A stretch of 45,853 nucleotides of DNA from Vicinamibacteraceae bacterium (GTDB lineage Bacteria; Acidobacteriota; Vicinamibacteria; Marinacidobacterales; Marinacidobacteraceae). Shown here one piece after another: positions 27,644-35,153 of this stretch (position 1 is the stretch's first letter; every line of letters starts with the position of its first letter). The notes beneath the pieces were generated by a model that saw only the letters and a list, made by a program, of their open reading frames with translations, was not told the origin of the DNA and made no database searches. A program made the translations under genes and the position numbers. The stretch is taken from positions 1-45,853 of the forward strand of contig JAAXGQ010000031.1 in NCBI GenBank assembly GCA_012271265.1. The letters run 5' to 3'.

Positions 27644-28282
27644 TCACGGCCGGGACAGCTCCCTGCCCTCTCCACGATCCCGGTCGGAGGGGTGTTCCCC
27701 ATGCTCTTCGTCGCGGTCCCCGGGGTGGGAGGCATCGTCGTCCGGGTCCGGCTGTTCTTCAGGTTCGGCGCCCTGGATTTCGTCATCGGATTCGCGGCGC
27801 GCGTCGCGGGGCTCGCGCCCCTCATGGCGCTCCATGCGGTCGATCAACTCGCTGAACCGGGCGCTCTGGGCTTCCGTCAGGATGCCTCGGATCTGCTCCC
27901 GGAACGCCCGGCGCAGCTCGCGGTACCGCGAGTAGGTGTCGTCCCAGAAGGCACTGGCTTCCGCCCGGTTCTCGACGAGAAAGGCGTCGAGCTGCTCCTG
28001 TTGCGCCTCGGTAAGAGCGAGCTCTTCGCGAAGGTGCTCGCGAAAGCGACGCTCGCGATCCGCGCCGCGCCGGTCTCCGTCCCGGCGGCCCTCGTCCCGG
28101 ACGCGCTCACGGCCCCGTTCGACGGAGCGCCCCTCGGCGCGGTCGCGGTGGCGCGCGATCCTGCCGAGATGGGACGCAATCACGCCCGCGCCAAAGCCGA
28201 AGAGGACCAGAAGCGCCCCCGCGACCAGGCGCCAGCGGCGGTTTCGGACGGGCCCGGAAGCTGGGGCTGGATCTCGGGTCAC
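27644..28282 (-). CDS. Membrane-anchored LTxxQ (Spy/CpxP-like) protein
   Basis: A 212-residue protein. A basic N-terminus is followed by one membrane helix (about 18-38), an Arg/Glu/Asp-rich segment, and a helical domain with two LTxxQ motifs: LTEAQ at about 90-94 and LTEAQ at about 135-139. This is the pattern of periplasmic Spy/CpxP and heavy-metal-sensor proteins, which bind misfolded proteins or metals. The last ~55 residues are acidic and His/Asp-rich (DPDDDASHPGDRDEEHGEHP), perhaps metal-binding. It lies 55 bp after the anti-sigma gene and before the RND genes, so it may inform the sigma switch. Start GTG at 28282. Confidence 0.75.
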   Translation of the reverse strand: MTRDPAPASGPVRNRRWRLVAGALLVLFGFGAGVIASHLGRIARHRDRAEGRSVERGRERVRDEGRRDGDRRGADRERRFREHLREELALTEAQQEQLDAFLVENRAEASAFWDDTYSRYRELRRAFREQIRGILTEAQSARFSELIDRMERHEGREPRDARRESDDEIQGAEPEEQPDPDDDASHPGDRDEEHGEHPSDRDRGEGRELSRP

Positions 28283-28337
28283 GGGTGGGCGGCGGGCGGG
28301 AGGGGCATGACGAAACGCATGGGGAGGAAGGAGGGGA

Positions 28338-28859
28338 TCAGCGCCCCGGGTCGGCGGGGAGGGGAAGACCGGCGCCCACGGCGATCAGCAGCACCGGCTC
28401 GGGATCCTCGCCCGACCCCGCGTCGGGGAAGCGCCCGCCCAGTTCCGCGGCGAAGGGCGCGAGCAGCTCGCCCTCCAGCACGGCCAGGGGGTTCGCGTCG
28501 GCGATCCCCACGGGGAGCGGCGCCCCATCTCCAGCCGAGCCTTGCAGGACGGCGAGCCCGGCGGCAAGGAGACAGCCGGCGGTGGCGAGGGCCAGCCGGA
28601 ACGTGAGCTGGCGCCAGGTCCAGCGCGGAACGACGGAAACGGCCGCGCGCCGGGCGCGGTGGCGAACCAGGAAGCCGGGATCGGGTTCGACGGAAACGGC
28701 GAGCGCCCGTGAGACCCGGGAGAAGGACTCGACCCGGGCGCGGACAGCGGGATCCCGGGCGAGCTCCGCTTCCAGCTCGCGGGCGCGGGCAGAGCGCAGC
28801 TCGCCGTCCATCCAGGCGGACAGCTCCTCGCCCCGGCGGGCGCCCGAGCGGGGGCTCAC
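28338..28859 (-). CDS. Anti-sigma factor, single membrane helix
   Basis: A 173-residue protein coupled to the sigma gene by a 4-base overlap. The N-terminus (about 10-50: GEELSAWMDGELRSARAREL) matches the RseA-type anti-sigma domain. No zinc-binding HxxxCxxC is present. One membrane helix lies at about 90-112. The remaining ~60 residues are periplasmic and Ala/Pro/Gly-rich. It should hold the ECF sigma factor inactive until an envelope signal arrives. Start GTG at 28859. Confidence 0.8.
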   Translation of the reverse strand: MSPRSGARRGEELSAWMDGELRSARARELEAELARDPAVRARVESFSRVSRALAVSVEPDPGFLVRHRARRAAVSVVPRWTWRQLTFRLALATAGCLLAAGLAVLQGSAGDGAPLPVGIADANPLAVLEGELLAPFAAELGGRFPDAGSGEDPEPVLLIAVGAGLPLPADPGR

Positions 28860-29482
28860 CGGTCTTCTCCCCCCAGCGCCCGAGCGAGCCGGCGGCGGGC
28901 GCGGTGGATCCGTGACTGCACCGTGCCGAGCGGCGTTCCCGAGGAGTCGGCGATCTCGCGGTAGGTCATGCCGGCGATCTCTTTCAGCAGAAGGCCTTCG
29001 CGCTCGGCCGGCGGGAGGCGGCGGAGCGCGCTCGCGAGTTCGGCGCGGAGGCGCAGATCCGGAGGCGCGGAGCGCGGCGGCGCGGCGCCGAGGAGGTCAG
29101 CGAGACGGCGGCGCCGTTCGAGCCTCCGGAGCGATGTCTGGGCCGCGCGCACCGCGATGCGGCAGAGCCATGCTCCGACCGGCCCATCGCCCCGATAGCC
29201 GGAAGCGCGCCGAAAGGCGCGGAGAAACGCCTCCTGGGCTGCATCCTCGGCGGCGGCGGGGTCGCGGAGGAGGGCCAGCGCGACGGCGCGCACCCGGGGC
29301 TCGGTGCGGCGGACCAGCTCGTCGAACGCCGCGCGGTCGCCGGTGTCGCGGAAGCGCAGGAGGAGCGCGCGCTCGTCGCGATTCTGGAGGGCCCGGTCGG
29401 AGAGTGGGTCGCCCGGGGCGGAAACGTCATCGGGAGAAAGACGCCCCGAGTCCCCGGTTTTGTTCGGGCCGCCGGTGGGCAA
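28856..29482 (-). CDS. ECF-family RNA polymerase sigma factor
   Basis: A 208-residue sigma factor. Region 2 is at about 42-115 (FDELVRRTEPRVRAVALALL, then DAAQEAFLRAFRRA) and region 4 at about 150-205 (LPPAEREGLLLKEIAGMTYR, then GTPLGTVQSRIHRARRRL). A poorly conserved ~35-residue N-terminus precedes region 2. TTG at 29482 is the only usual start codon ahead of region 2 and has no clear ribosome site. A TAGACT box lies 12 bases before it, so the message may be nearly leaderless. It heads the operon with anti-sigma, LTxxQ and RND genes. Confidence 0.93.
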   Translation of the reverse strand: MPTGGPNKTGDSGRLSPDDVSAPGDPLSDRALQNRDERALLLRFRDTGDRAAFDELVRRTEPRVRAVALALLRDPAAAEDAAQEAFLRAFRRASGYRGDGPVGAWLCRIAVRAAQTSLRRLERRRRLADLLGAAPPRSAPPDLRLRAELASALRRLPPAEREGLLLKEIAGMTYREIADSSGTPLGTVQSRIHRARRRLARALGGEDR

Positions 29483-29494
29483 GATCGGCCCGGC

Positions 29495-29500
29495 AGTCTA
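29495..29500 (-). promoter_or_regulatory. Candidate -10 box for the sigma/RND operon
   Basis: TAGACT on the minus strand, 12 bases before the TTG start of the sigma gene. The 14-base palindrome at 29511-29524 covers the -35 area. Prediction only. Confidence 0.4.
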
Positions 29501-29510
29501 GTGCGACGAC

Positions 29511-29524
29511 TGTTTCCGCAAACA
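29511..29524. promoter_or_regulatory. Inverted repeat in the divergent promoter region, possible operator
   Basis: TGTTTCCGCAAACA is a perfect inverted repeat (arms TGTTT and AAACA, 4-base centre). It lies between the divergent sigma and PLP-enzyme genes and overlaps the place where a -35 element for the sigma gene would be. It is AT-rich against the local background. A repressor or activator site is possible. Confidence 0.3.
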
Positions 29525-29539
29525 GGCCGGCGTTGCGTC

Positions 29540-29566
29540 ATGGAGTTGAGTAATTTGGAGGGGTGA
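29540..29566 (+). other. Eight-codon leader frame overlapping the next gene's start
   Basis: ATG followed by seven codons and TGA, encoding MELSNLEG. Its stop shares the bases GTGA with the GTG start of the PLP-enzyme gene. The downstream gene's own GGAGG is only 2 bases from its start, too close for good initiation, so it may depend on translation of this frame. Could be chance. Confidence 0.3.
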
Positions 29567-30699
29567 AGAAACTGCGGATCGAGACGCGAAGCGTGCATTC
29601 GGGGGCTGCGGGGCGCCACTCCGCGCCGGTGGCGCCACCAATCCAGCTCTCCACGACCTTTCGCCGGGGTGCGGACGGGGAGCTGGAGTCACCCTGGATC
29701 TACAGCCGCAGCGGAAACCCGAACCGCGCCGCTCTCGAGGCCGCGCTGAGCGATCTGGAGGGGGGAGGCGAATGCGTGGCCTTCGCCTCGGGACTGGCGG
29801 CGATCCACTCGGTGCTGCTCGCGCTTTCCCCGGGGGACCTTGTGCTCGCTCCCGGCGACGCCTACCACGGCACCATGCACATGCTGCGCGACTTCCTCCA
29901 CCGGTGGGGAGTGGCGACCCGCTTTACCGACTATCTCGACCCGGCAGACCTCGACGCGGCGCTCGGCCGGAAGCCGGCGCTGGCCCTCCTGGAGACGCCC
30001 TCGAACCCCATGTTGCGGGTCACCGACATCCGGACGGTGGCGGGGCGCTGCCGCGCCGCCGGCGCTCTGACGGCGGTGGACAACACCTGGATGACGCCCG
30101 TCCTGCAGCGGCCGCTGGAACTCGGCGCCGATCTGGTCATCCACGCCGCGACGAAGTACTTCGGCGGCCACAGCGACGTGACCGGAGGCCTCGTGGCGGG
30201 ACGCGCCGGATTGCCGCTGATGGATCGCTTGCGGGGCATCCAGACCGAGACCGGGCCGGTCCCCTCGCCGTTCGACGCCTGGCTGCTCGGCCGGGGGCTG
30301 AAGACGCTGCCGCTGCGGATGCGCGCCCAGTCGGAGGGCGCCCTCCGCCTGGCACGCTTTCTCGAGGCGCACCCCCGGGTGGTCCAGGTGTTCTACCCGG
30401 GTCTCCCAACCGATCCCGGCCACGAGGTCCAGACCCGGCAGGGAGACGGCTACGGGGCGATGCTCTCCTTCCGCGCCGCCGGGGGCGAGGCGGGAGCCCG
30501 GCGGGTCATCGCTGGCGTGCGGCTCCTGACCCGGGCCACGAGCCTCGGGGGAGTCGAAACCCTGCTGGAGCACCGGGCCATGGTGGAAGGACCGGACACG
30601 CCGACGCCGCGCGACCTGATCCGGGTATCGGTCGGACTGGAGCACCCGGACGACCTGATCGCGGACCTGGACCAGGCCCTCTCGGGCAGCAGCGCGTAG
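29563..30699 (+). CDS. PLP-dependent Cys/Met metabolism enzyme (cystathionine synthase/lyase family)
   Basis: A 378-residue cytosolic enzyme of the trans-sulfuration family. Motifs: YSRSGNPNRAALEAALSDLE (cofactor phosphate contact), AFASGLAAIHSVLLAL, ETPSNPMLRVTDI, VDNTWMTPVLQRPLELGADL and HAATKYFGGHSDVTGG with the PLP lysine. C-terminal SLGGVETLLEHRA and LIRVSVGLEHPDDLIADLD are complete. Sequence alone does not separate cystathionine beta-lyase, gamma-lyase or gamma-synthase, though the HSDVTGG segment is frequent in lyases. The GTG start is set by an in-frame stop 12 bases upstream. It diverges from the sigma gene. No met or cys genes are next to it. Confidence 0.9.
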   Translation: MKKLRIETRSVHSGAAGRHSAPVAPPIQLSTTFRRGADGELESPWIYSRSGNPNRAALEAALSDLEGGGECVAFASGLAAIHSVLLALSPGDLVLAPGDAYHGTMHMLRDFLHRWGVATRFTDYLDPADLDAALGRKPALALLETPSNPMLRVTDIRTVAGRCRAAGALTAVDNTWMTPVLQRPLELGADLVIHAATKYFGGHSDVTGGLVAGRAGLPLMDRLRGIQTETGPVPSPFDAWLLGRGLKTLPLRMRAQSEGALRLARFLEAHPRVVQVFYPGLPTDPGHEVQTRQGDGYGAMLSFRAAGGEAGARRVIAGVRLLTRATSLGGVETLLEHRAMVEGPDTPTPRDLIRVSVGLEHPDDLIADLDQALSGSSA

Positions 30700-30708
30700 C
30701 CTGGCGGA

Positions 30709-30742
30709 GCGCCCCCCGGCCAGAAGGCGCAACAGGGGGCGC
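30709..30742. terminator. GC-rich hairpin between convergent genes
   Basis: GCGCCCCC (30709-30716) pairs with GGGGGCGC (30735-30742) across an 18-base loop. It lies just after the PLP-enzyme stop and before the convergent symporter stop, so it could serve both directions. There is no T-run, so intrinsic termination is uncertain. Confidence 0.35.
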
Positions 30743-30750
30743 CGGCAGAC

Positions 30751-32049
30751 TCAGGTCTGGAGCTGGTCCTCCGAGGCCGCGACCACGGTGGCCACGGTCA
30801 TGTCGCCGGTGACGTTCGTCGCGGTCCGGATCATGTCGAGTATCCGGTCCACGCCCAGGATCAGCGCCACCCCGGCGGTGGGCACGCCGATCGCCTGCAG
30901 AATGATGACCAGCATGATGATCCCTGCGCCGGGGACCGCCGCGGTCCCGATCGACACCAGCACCGCGGTCAGCACGATGGACAGCTGGCCCTCGATCCCG
31001 ATCGACATGCCCAGCGACTGGGCAATGAAAAGGGCGGCGGCCGCCTGGTAGAGCGCCGTGCCGTCCATGTTCACCGTCGCGCCGAGGGGCAGGACGAAGG
31101 AGGAAACCTCCTCGGAGACGCCGAGGTCCTGCTGGGCCCGCTTCATCGTCACCGGCAGCGTGGCGCCGCTGGAACTCGTGGAGAACGCGACCAGCTGGAC
31201 CTGCGCGGCCGACGGGAAGAAGCGCTTCAGCCGCATCGGCGAGAAGAACTTCAGGATGAGCGGATAGACCACCAGCATCTGCGTCGCGAGACCACCGACG
31301 ACCACCAGGCAATAGAACCCGAGCGCGCCGAGCAGCTGCACGATCTGCTGCGGATCGTCGCCCGCCATCCCGGTGATCGCGCGGGCTATGAGCGCGAAGA
31401 CCCCGAGCGGCGCAAGGCGCATGACGATTCCCACGATCTCGATGACGACCGCTTCGAGCCCCTTGAAGAAGCCCAGCAGGGGGGCCCCCTTGTTGTCCGG
31501 GATCCGGATCAGGGCGACCCCGAAGATGAGGGCGACGAACACGATCTGGAGCATGTTCCGGTTGCTCGACGACGCGCCCACGACATTCGCCGGCACGATG
31601 TCCTCGAGCATGGCCAGCGGACCGCGCTCCTCCATCATCGTCGCCGCCTGACCCTCGCGGCTCTCCGCCGCCTCCCGGTACTGCTCGGCGAGTTCCCGCT
31701 GCAGCCCTTCCGGCACGTAGTCGCCGGGGCGAAGGGCGTTCGCGTAGCCGAGCCCGATCGTCACCGAGATGGCGGTCGTCGCGATGTAGATCGCGATCGT
31801 CTTGCCGCCGATCCGGCTGACTTTCCGCATGTCGCGGAGCGAGGTCACGCCGAGGATCAGCGAAGCGAAGACCAGCGGGACCGCGATGAGCTGAAGTCCG
31901 TTGAAGAAGACCGTCCCGAAGGGGGCGATCCAGTCGTTCGTGAACTGCGACCAGCCCAGGCCGGCCGCCGCCACGCCCCACACGACGCCGAGGGCGAGGC
32001 CAAGGAGGATCTGCGCCCACGGCTTGCGATACCAGGGGAGGCTCGTCAT
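30751..32049 (-). CDS. Dicarboxylate/amino acid:cation symporter (DAACS family)
   Basis: A 432-residue inner-membrane symporter of the GltP/GltT/DctA group, taking up acidic amino acids or C4-dicarboxylates with sodium or protons. Hallmarks: the serine-rich hairpin FSTSSSGATLPVTM, the NMDGT motif in LPLGATVNMDGTALYQAAAA, and DRILDMIRTATNVTGDMTVA in helix 8 with substrate- and cation-binding Asp and Asn. An extended periplasmic loop (about 108-165) is Glu-rich. ATG at 32049 has AAAGGAAG about 8 bases upstream. It follows ribonuclease D on the same strand but has its own candidate promoter. Confidence 0.94.
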   Translation of the reverse strand: MTSLPWYRKPWAQILLGLALGVVWGVAAAGLGWSQFTNDWIAPFGTVFFNGLQLIAVPLVFASLILGVTSLRDMRKVSRIGGKTIAIYIATTAISVTIGLGYANALRPGDYVPEGLQRELAEQYREAAESREGQAATMMEERGPLAMLEDIVPANVVGASSSNRNMLQIVFVALIFGVALIRIPDNKGAPLLGFFKGLEAVVIEIVGIVMRLAPLGVFALIARAITGMAGDDPQQIVQLLGALGFYCLVVVGGLATQMLVVYPLILKFFSPMRLKRFFPSAAQVQLVAFSTSSSGATLPVTMKRAQQDLGVSEEVSSFVLPLGATVNMDGTALYQAAAALFIAQSLGMSIGIEGQLSIVLTAVLVSIGTAAVPGAGIIMLVIILQAIGVPTAGVALILGVDRILDMIRTATNVTGDMTVATVVAASEDQLQT

Positions 32050-32076
32050 CGAATCACTTCCTTTCCGGCGCGGCGC

Positions 32077-32082
32077 ATCCTA
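32077..32082 (-). promoter_or_regulatory. Candidate -10 box for the symporter gene
   Basis: TAGGAT on the minus strand in the 63-bp gap between ribonuclease D and the symporter. Transcription would begin near 32070, giving a 20-base leader that includes the Shine-Dalgarno. Prediction only. Confidence 0.4.
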
Positions 32083-32112
32083 CGCGATCTTCCCGTTTCG
32101 GAGCGTGCCGGG

Positions 32113-33510
32113 CTATTTGCGCCGGGAGTTGCGCGAGCCGGAGTCGCGCAACATGAAGCGACCAAGGCGGCCGAGCCGGGCCAGCCGGATTGGCGGCATC
32201 CCTCCCTCCGCGTCGCCGGCTCCCACCTGGATGACCGCCTTCCCGGAGAGAATCAGGAGGAGATCCTCGCCCAGCACCTTTCGGCGGAAGCCACTGAGCG
32301 TGCGTACCCCCTCCGCCTCGCCGGGGTAGGCCGCGGAGAGGGCGCGGAGCTCCTCCTGGGTCGCCAGCAATTCGGGAGCGACCTCGTGCTGCGCAGCACG
32401 GAGCTTCAGCCAGGTCTCGAGGAGAAGAGACAGTGATTCGGCCGCTCCACGGCGGCGGTGCTTCGGCGGCCCGTCCCATGGAACCGGGCTCTTCGCGCCG
32501 GCGGCGACCAGCTTCAGGATCGTCGCGGCGTTCTTCGTGAGGATGGTGCGGGTCTGCTGCAGCGTCCGGGGATCTCCCTTCGGCGGCCGGCCGCCGGCGC
32601 GCTCATAGGGCGCCATCAGCTGCCCCCGGTTCCGGGGCTGGCGGCGGGCGAGGTCGCGGACAACGCCGTCCTTCATGATCCAGCCGCGGGGAAGGTTCGC
32701 CTTGCGGGCCTTCTTCTCCCGCCACACGGCAAGCTCCTTCAGGACGCCGCGCTGCATCGCGTTGAGGCCGGCCCCGTCCAGCGGACGGTAGGCGTCTTCG
32801 ACCGGGGGCAGGCCGTAGGCAGTCGCATCGGTCAGCGCCTCCATTTCCTCCGTCAGCCACTGCATCCGGCCCAGCCGCCTGGCCTGCGCGGTCAACTTGT
32901 CCCTGAGTGGCAGGAGGTAGCGGACATCGGAGATCGCATACTCGATCTGACGCGGGCTCAGGGGCCGCTTCAGCCAGTCCGACATCTGCTGCTGCTTCGA
33001 GAGCTCCCGGTTCATGAATCCGGCCACCAGCGCGCGGAGCGCGATCTGCATCCGCTTGCCGTGGCCGATGACCGCCGCCGCGACCTGGGTATCGAAGATG
33101 TTCCTCGGGGTCACGCCGGCCAGGTTGTGGAACAGGTCGAAGTCGTGCTTTCCCGAATGCACCACCTTCAGGATCCCGGCGTCCGCAACCAGCGCGTAGA
33201 GCGGTCCGAGATCCTTGACCGCCAGCGGATCGACGACCGCCTCCACGCCTTCGGAGGCCACCTGAACCAGCCCGAGTTCGGGCACAAGCCGGTTTTCGGG
33301 AATGAACTCGGTGTCGAGCGCAAACTCCCCGGCGGCGCGGAGCTTCGCGACCAGCCGCTCCAGGTCCCCGGCGTCGCAGACGGTCCAGACCGTGGGGGCG
33401 TCGGTCGTCCGGACGCGGGAGGCCCCGGTCGGACGCCGCCCGCGCGAGGAGGTTCCGGACGGCTTTCGGCGCGGCCGGCGCCGGCGGGAGGCCTGTTTTG
33501 GTTCGGACAA
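32113..33510 (-). CDS. rnd: Ribonuclease D
   Basis: A 465-residue 3'-5' exoribonuclease involved in tRNA and other RNA maturation. The DEDD catalytic motifs are visible: FALDTEFIPE (about 63-72), VVHSGKHDFDLF (about 116-127) and YAISDVRYLLPL (about 191-202, DEDDy form). An HRDC-type helical domain follows (about 250-340; LNAMQRGVLKELAVWREKKA). A second helical region runs to the end. The first ~35 residues are Arg-rich and unlike the family. There is no ATG; TTG at 33510 is the only usual start codon ahead of the catalytic domain. A TAGAAT box lies 25 bases upstream. The C-terminus is longer than in E. coli RNase D. Confidence 0.9.
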   Translation of the reverse strand: MSEPKQASRRRRPRRKPSGTSSRGRRPTGASRVRTTDAPTVWTVCDAGDLERLVAKLRAAGEFALDTEFIPENRLVPELGLVQVASEGVEAVVDPLAVKDLGPLYALVADAGILKVVHSGKHDFDLFHNLAGVTPRNIFDTQVAAAVIGHGKRMQIALRALVAGFMNRELSKQQQMSDWLKRPLSPRQIEYAISDVRYLLPLRDKLTAQARRLGRMQWLTEEMEALTDATAYGLPPVEDAYRPLDGAGLNAMQRGVLKELAVWREKKARKANLPRGWIMKDGVVRDLARRQPRNRGQLMAPYERAGGRPPKGDPRTLQQTRTILTKNAATILKLVAAGAKSPVPWDGPPKHRRRGAAESLSLLLETWLKLRAAQHEVAPELLATQEELRALSAAYPGEAEGVRTLSGFRRKVLGEDLLLILSGKAVIQVGAGDAEGGMPPIRLARLGRLGRFMLRDSGSRNSRRK

Positions 33511-33535
33511 GAATCGCGTGCTTTCGTCGGGCAGA

Positions 33536-33541
33536 ATTCTA
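33536..33541 (-). promoter_or_regulatory. Candidate -10 box for ribonuclease D
   Basis: TAGAAT on the minus strand in the 85-bp divergent gap. The ten bases CAGAATTCTA on the plus strand here are also found at the nuo promoter (9870-9879). Prediction only. Confidence 0.4.
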
Positions 33542-33595
33542 TTCCGGCCAGCCGGACCGGAAGGCGGGCCGCCAGACGGACGGAGGCGACGTGTC

Positions 33596-35005
33596 GTGAG
33601 CGAACCCGGTTTCCTGAGCGTGCTGCCCCCCCTGCTCGCCATACTGGTGGCTCTCCTGACCCGCCAGGCGGTCCTCGCGCTGCTGGCCGGGGTCCTTTTC
33701 GGCGAGCTCGTACTCGGCAGCGGCGCCATCTTCGGAGCCCTCGCGGGAACCGTGGACCGCGTGGTCCAGGCGTTCGCGGACAACCCCTCGATCCTGCTGT
33801 TCAGCACCCTGGTGGGGGCGGTTCTCACCCTCGTCGGCCGCATCGGCGGCGTCAGCGGCTTCGCGAAGTGGATGGTCCGGCGCGGTCTGGTCAGCTCCGG
33901 CCGCGGCGCCCAGGCGCTGGCCCTGCTGCTCGGGCTGGGAATCTTCGTGGAGTCCAGCATCACCTGTCTCGTCAGCGGGACCGCCGCCCGCCCGCTCTTC
34001 GACCGCTTCCGCCTGTCGCGAGAGAAGCTCGCCTATCTCACCGATTCGACTTCGGCTCCGGTCTGCATCCTGATTCCGCTGAACGCCTGGGGCGCGCTGG
34101 TCATCGCCATCCTGGGGACCCTCGGGATCGAAAGCGGCGTGGCGCTCCTCGCCGCCAGCATTCCGCTCAACTTCTACGCGCTGGCCGCGCTGGCGCTGGC
34201 GTTCTTCTTCGGCCTCTCGGGGCGCGACTTCGGCCCCATGAAGCGCGCCCAGACGCGAGCCCGCGAGACCGGCCAGGTGCTCCGCCCCGGAGCGCGCCCC
34301 CTGGCCTCCACCGAGGTGCTCGGCGCCGGCCCGGCTCCCGGCGCCCGGGAGCAGCCTTCCAGCATGGTGGTCCCGCTCGCGGTCCTGCTGGTGATGATCT
34401 TCGTCGGGCTGCTGATCACCGGCGAGGGCAACCTGCTCCAGGGCAACGGAGGCACGTCGGTGCTCTGGGCGGTGCTCGCAGCGACGCTCGTGGCGGCAGG
34501 GATGGGATTGGCCCAGCGGGTGATCAGCCTCCAGGACACCGTGGACCTGGTCCTCAAGGGCGCGGGGGGCATGGTCCCGGTCGTCACCGTGCTGCTGCTC
34601 TCGTTCGCCATCTCCGGGGTGGCGCGCGACCTGGAGACCGGCGTCTACCTCGCCGGGATCGCCGACGCCGCCATGCCCGCCTGGCTGGTCCCGGCGGTGC
34701 TCTTCGTGGTCACCTCGGCCGTCGCGTTCTCCACCGGGACCTCGTGGGGGACCTTCGCGATCATGCTGCCGATCGCGATTCCGGCCGCCGCCGCACTCGG
34801 GCTCGACGCGCCGCTGGTGGTGGGCGCCGTGCTCTCCGGGGGAATCTTCGGCGACCACTGCTCGCCGATCTCGGACACGACGATCATCGCCTCGATGGCC
34901 TCGGGGTCGGACCTCGTGGACCACGTGAACACCCAGCTCCCCTACGCCCTCCTCGGCGGCGGCGCCGCCGTGATCGGCTTCCTGGCCGCCGGCCTTCTGA
35001 CCTGA
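33596..35005 (+). CDS. NhaC-family Na+/H+ antiporter
   Basis: A 469-residue membrane protein with about 11-12 helices. The family signature FGDHCSPISDTTIIASMASG lies at about 420-439, and GTSWGTFAIMLPIAIPAA precedes it. A charged cytosolic loop is at about 215-260. Such proteins exchange sodium for protons, or in some relatives drive malate/lactate exchange, so the substrate is not fixed by sequence. GTG at 33596 has GGAGG 9 bases upstream; the frame stays open further upstream but that stretch is not family-like and overlaps ribonuclease D. Divergent from rnd; 148 bp before the hydroxylase gene. Confidence 0.88.
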   Translation: MSEPGFLSVLPPLLAILVALLTRQAVLALLAGVLFGELVLGSGAIFGALAGTVDRVVQAFADNPSILLFSTLVGAVLTLVGRIGGVSGFAKWMVRRGLVSSGRGAQALALLLGLGIFVESSITCLVSGTAARPLFDRFRLSREKLAYLTDSTSAPVCILIPLNAWGALVIAILGTLGIESGVALLAASIPLNFYALAALALAFFFGLSGRDFGPMKRAQTRARETGQVLRPGARPLASTEVLGAGPAPGAREQPSSMVVPLAVLLVMIFVGLLITGEGNLLQGNGGTSVLWAVLAATLVAAGMGLAQRVISLQDTVDLVLKGAGGMVPVVTVLLLSFAISGVARDLETGVYLAGIADAAMPAWLVPAVLFVVTSAVAFSTGTSWGTFAIMLPIAIPAAAALGLDAPLVVGAVLSGGIFGDHCSPISDTTIIASMASGSDLVDHVNTQLPYALLGGGAAVIGFLAAGLLT

Positions 35006-35138
35006 CGGCCCCGCTGCGCGCTGCCCGGGCGAGGGCGCTCGCGACGTGAACGATCCGGGTCGGTCCGTGGACATGGGAGCGCCGGGGGCGTAGGTCGTGG
35101 AGGCGATGGGCGCGACGCCGAAGTGCTGGCCTCGGGCG

Positions 35139-35144
35139 TAGGAT
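35139..35144 (+). promoter_or_regulatory. Candidate -10 box for the aromatic amino acid hydroxylase gene
   Basis: TAGGAT ends 9 bases before the ATG at 35154, which would give a nearly leaderless transcript. No ribosome site is seen between it and the start. Prediction only. Confidence 0.4.
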
Positions 35145-35153
35145 TCCCGTCCC

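Noticed and set aside
32458-35049. Plus-strand open frame of about 860 codons across ribonuclease D and the NhaC-type gene
   Set aside because: Shadow of two well-supported genes in other frames; no motif of its own.
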